Of a stretch of 64,000 nucleotides of DNA, positions 63,501-64,000 are shown piece by piece. The translations under genes were made by a program, and so were the position numbers. Under the pieces are notes generated by a model. The model ran no database searches. It was not told where the DNA came from and worked only from the letters and a program-made list of their open reading frames with translations. Every line of letters starts with the position of its first letter. The first letter of the stretch is position 1. The DNA is from Myxococcales bacterium (lineage in GTDB: Bacteria > Myxococcota_A > Polyangia > Haliangiales > Haliangiaceae): NCBI GenBank assembly GCA_016720595.1, contig JADKKI010000004.1:186001-250000 (forward strand), read 5' to 3'.

Positions 63501-64000
63501 CGATCTCGATGGTGCCGCCGCCACCTACCACGAGGCGCTCGCCACGCTGCCGAACCAGGTCCGCGCGATGCGCGCGCTCGCTCGGATCGAAGAGGCTCGT
63601 GGGGATTGGGAGTCGCTCTCTGACGTGCTCGCCATGGAGCTGCAGCACACCCACGACGGGCAGCCGCGGTTCGAGCTGCTGATGCGGCTCGGAAACCTCG
63701 AGGAGTCCAGCATCGAGCGGCCGTCGCGCGCGCTCCGCTACTACCAGGATGCGCTCGCCGTGCCGGCGCCCGGAGGCGGCGTTCGGCCCCAGGCGGTCGG
63801 CGCGATCGTCCGGTTCCTGCTCGCCGATGGCCCGGGTGCCAAGATCGAGCCCGCAGAGAAGGTGGCGGCGGCGCGGCTGATCCTGCCGCACCTCGAGGCA
63901 GCGAAGAATCTCGGCATGCAGGCGCTCGCGATCGAGGTGATCCGCGGCGGTGAGGCCACCACGGCCGTCGAAAAGCTGGAGCTCGATCGCGCCCTCATGC
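60556..64000 (+). CDS. Large tetratricopeptide-repeat protein (3' end outside window)
   Basis: The frame from ATG 60556 stays open to the window edge, giving at least 1,148 residues with no stop. The N-terminus (ADLSSLLAVLEHDPDDAQAL) leads into a long run of TPR-like units of 34-40 residues with alternating Ala, Leu, Tyr and Asp/Glu: for example AEEYFRRVRKIDPGHPAAL, AIEAWKQHLRHDPASAQA, PLERILELAPAEAESLTKL. No signal peptide or membrane segment. Very large TPR proteins of this type are common in Myxococcota and act as scaffolds in motility, secretion or regulation; the specific role is not visible. The frame is intact, unlike the pseudokinase gene just upstream. Confidence 0.85.
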   Translation, partial: MADLSSLLAVLEHDPDDAQALAALPGAARHTAPDVRATRFAAARKVLAGRGRPDAVVALIDCELANTGELDKKIDLLLEKGMILDGELLDVADARAAFEQVLALRSNDTMAKEAIEELDVAAQNWKKFAEKYVMEASASTDRGLATGLYVSAAEAYVRFAPESTEAETYLRKALEVDAKNTKAAFHLARLLRRAARWTDLAKLLEDRADTAPSVEEKVASLLVLAELYRTRMPAPERADAAVKRVLVLDPTQSQALRAVTDALMASQNWPALVATYQAALKAKRDGDDLGMLLQIAMVLWRHLNDLDQAEEYFRRVRKIDPGHPAALDFYRVYYPSKGENQKLLAMLRQVDKGVPRPHSESGDQSRPIGIEIAELAESQNNPEKAIEAWKQHLRHDPASAQARTALARLYRKTEKWNALLDLMKEEIDRLPEADVAGRVARLHDVVEIYRDRLRLDVMVINTYNAILKIDPDNKRAGDELAAKFRTLGRWNDLIAVLTRKSEAPDVPDAERVVLLREIADLWSERFGNFANAIRPLERILELAPAEAESLTKLKEIYTKRRQWRALIDVLGREASVLPPAEKRAKQAEMARLAAERLGDSRLAIEIYNTILGEAGPDHPETLVALAALYEREKRYVALAEILHRQRAVLQGKDAITLLEKLGQVYADRIGSPAAAATAWQEVLDIEPGHAKALRTLRELYATAGDFAGLEKLYARLGQEDELVDALLGIADRLDAKDKRLPLVERAAQLAQLRAEHAKEGPAQIQSLERARQVWERVLAVEATHVGAATALAPIYAKQEKWARLITVLEIELAAAPDLAARLAKIAEIRALCEQKLASRTLAFTWTLRAFELEPTSAALYADVLRLASEPEQWKDVAGAFDRALLLPTLDEATRLKLFRELAKIASRRLVDPERARAYHRQVLALAADDREAEQHLEELAIQLHDWPELLSSYRRRAVREKDPTERASLLIEIASLQEEKLVDLDGAAATYHEALATLPNQVRAMRALARIEEARGDWESLSDVLAMELQHTHDGQPRFELLMRLGNLEESSIERPSRALRYYQDALAVPAPGGGVRPQAVGAIVRFLLADGPGAKIEPAEKVAAARLILPHLEAAKNLGMQALAIEVIRGGEATTAVEKLELDRALM

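Overview
The window is very GC-rich and densely coded, with strong third-position GC that leaves long meaningless open frames on the opposite strand. Lipoproteins with Gly/Ser/Ala linkers, a TIGR02996/LRR-type protein, very large TPR proteins, hybrid histidine kinases and large modular surface or effector proteins point to a Myxococcota bacterium, perhaps of the Haliangiales/Kofleriaceae type (inference from gene content only). No rRNA, tRNA or CRISPR was seen. Every gap between genes is shorter than 300 bases.

Region 1 (1-19.5 kb) looks like a biosynthesis and export island for an unusual phospho- or phosphonolipid, or a head-group-decorated envelope polymer. It holds four CDP-alcohol phosphatidyltransferases, two nucleotidyltransferases with intact loops (one inositol-1-phosphate cytidylyltransferase-like, one LicC/PntC-like), and a fusion of a degenerate nucleotidyltransferase with a 2-aminoethylphosphonate-type aminotransferase. 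It also has a second PhnW-like aminotransferase, inositol-3-phosphate synthase, an altered FGGY kinase, an RpiB-like protein, a HAD phosphatase, a methyltransferase, an MMPL/RND exporter and two Wzx-like flippases. A model that fits is two parallel branches, CDP-inositol and CMP-aminoethylphosphonate, whose products are joined to lipid or polymer acceptors and exported. PEP mutase is not in the window, so the phosphonate branch is inferred.

Region 2 (19.5-44 kb) is mostly core: dnaE, a CxxCH lipoprotein, a TPR-zincin protease, a LpoA-like receptor lipoprotein, pyrF, rlmB, recQ, asd, a SET-domain protein, a phosphofructokinase, a DUF2804 protein, a histidine kinase/receiver/degenerate GGDEF hybrid and a heterodimeric ABC exporter.

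Region 3 (44-60.5 kb) is accessory. An AAA+ ATPase of the type found in extracellular contractile injection system (eCIS) loci is coupled to an unknown gene. Divergent from them is a giant gene of about 11.3 kb. It carries a DUF4157-like segment, coiled coils, about seven annexin-like repeats, Asp/Asn-rich tandem repeats, calcium-loop-like motifs, a zeta-toxin-like P-loop domain and further C-terminal modules. A TIGR02996/LRR gene overlaps its stop codon and is an immunity candidate; a zinc-ribbon pseudokinase follows. The ATPase, giant and pseudokinase genes all contain many small indels while the rest of the window does not. Several lie in short homopolymers or CG runs, and correcting them restores conserved motifs, so sequence error is at least as likely as decay. 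The window ends inside a long TPR gene.
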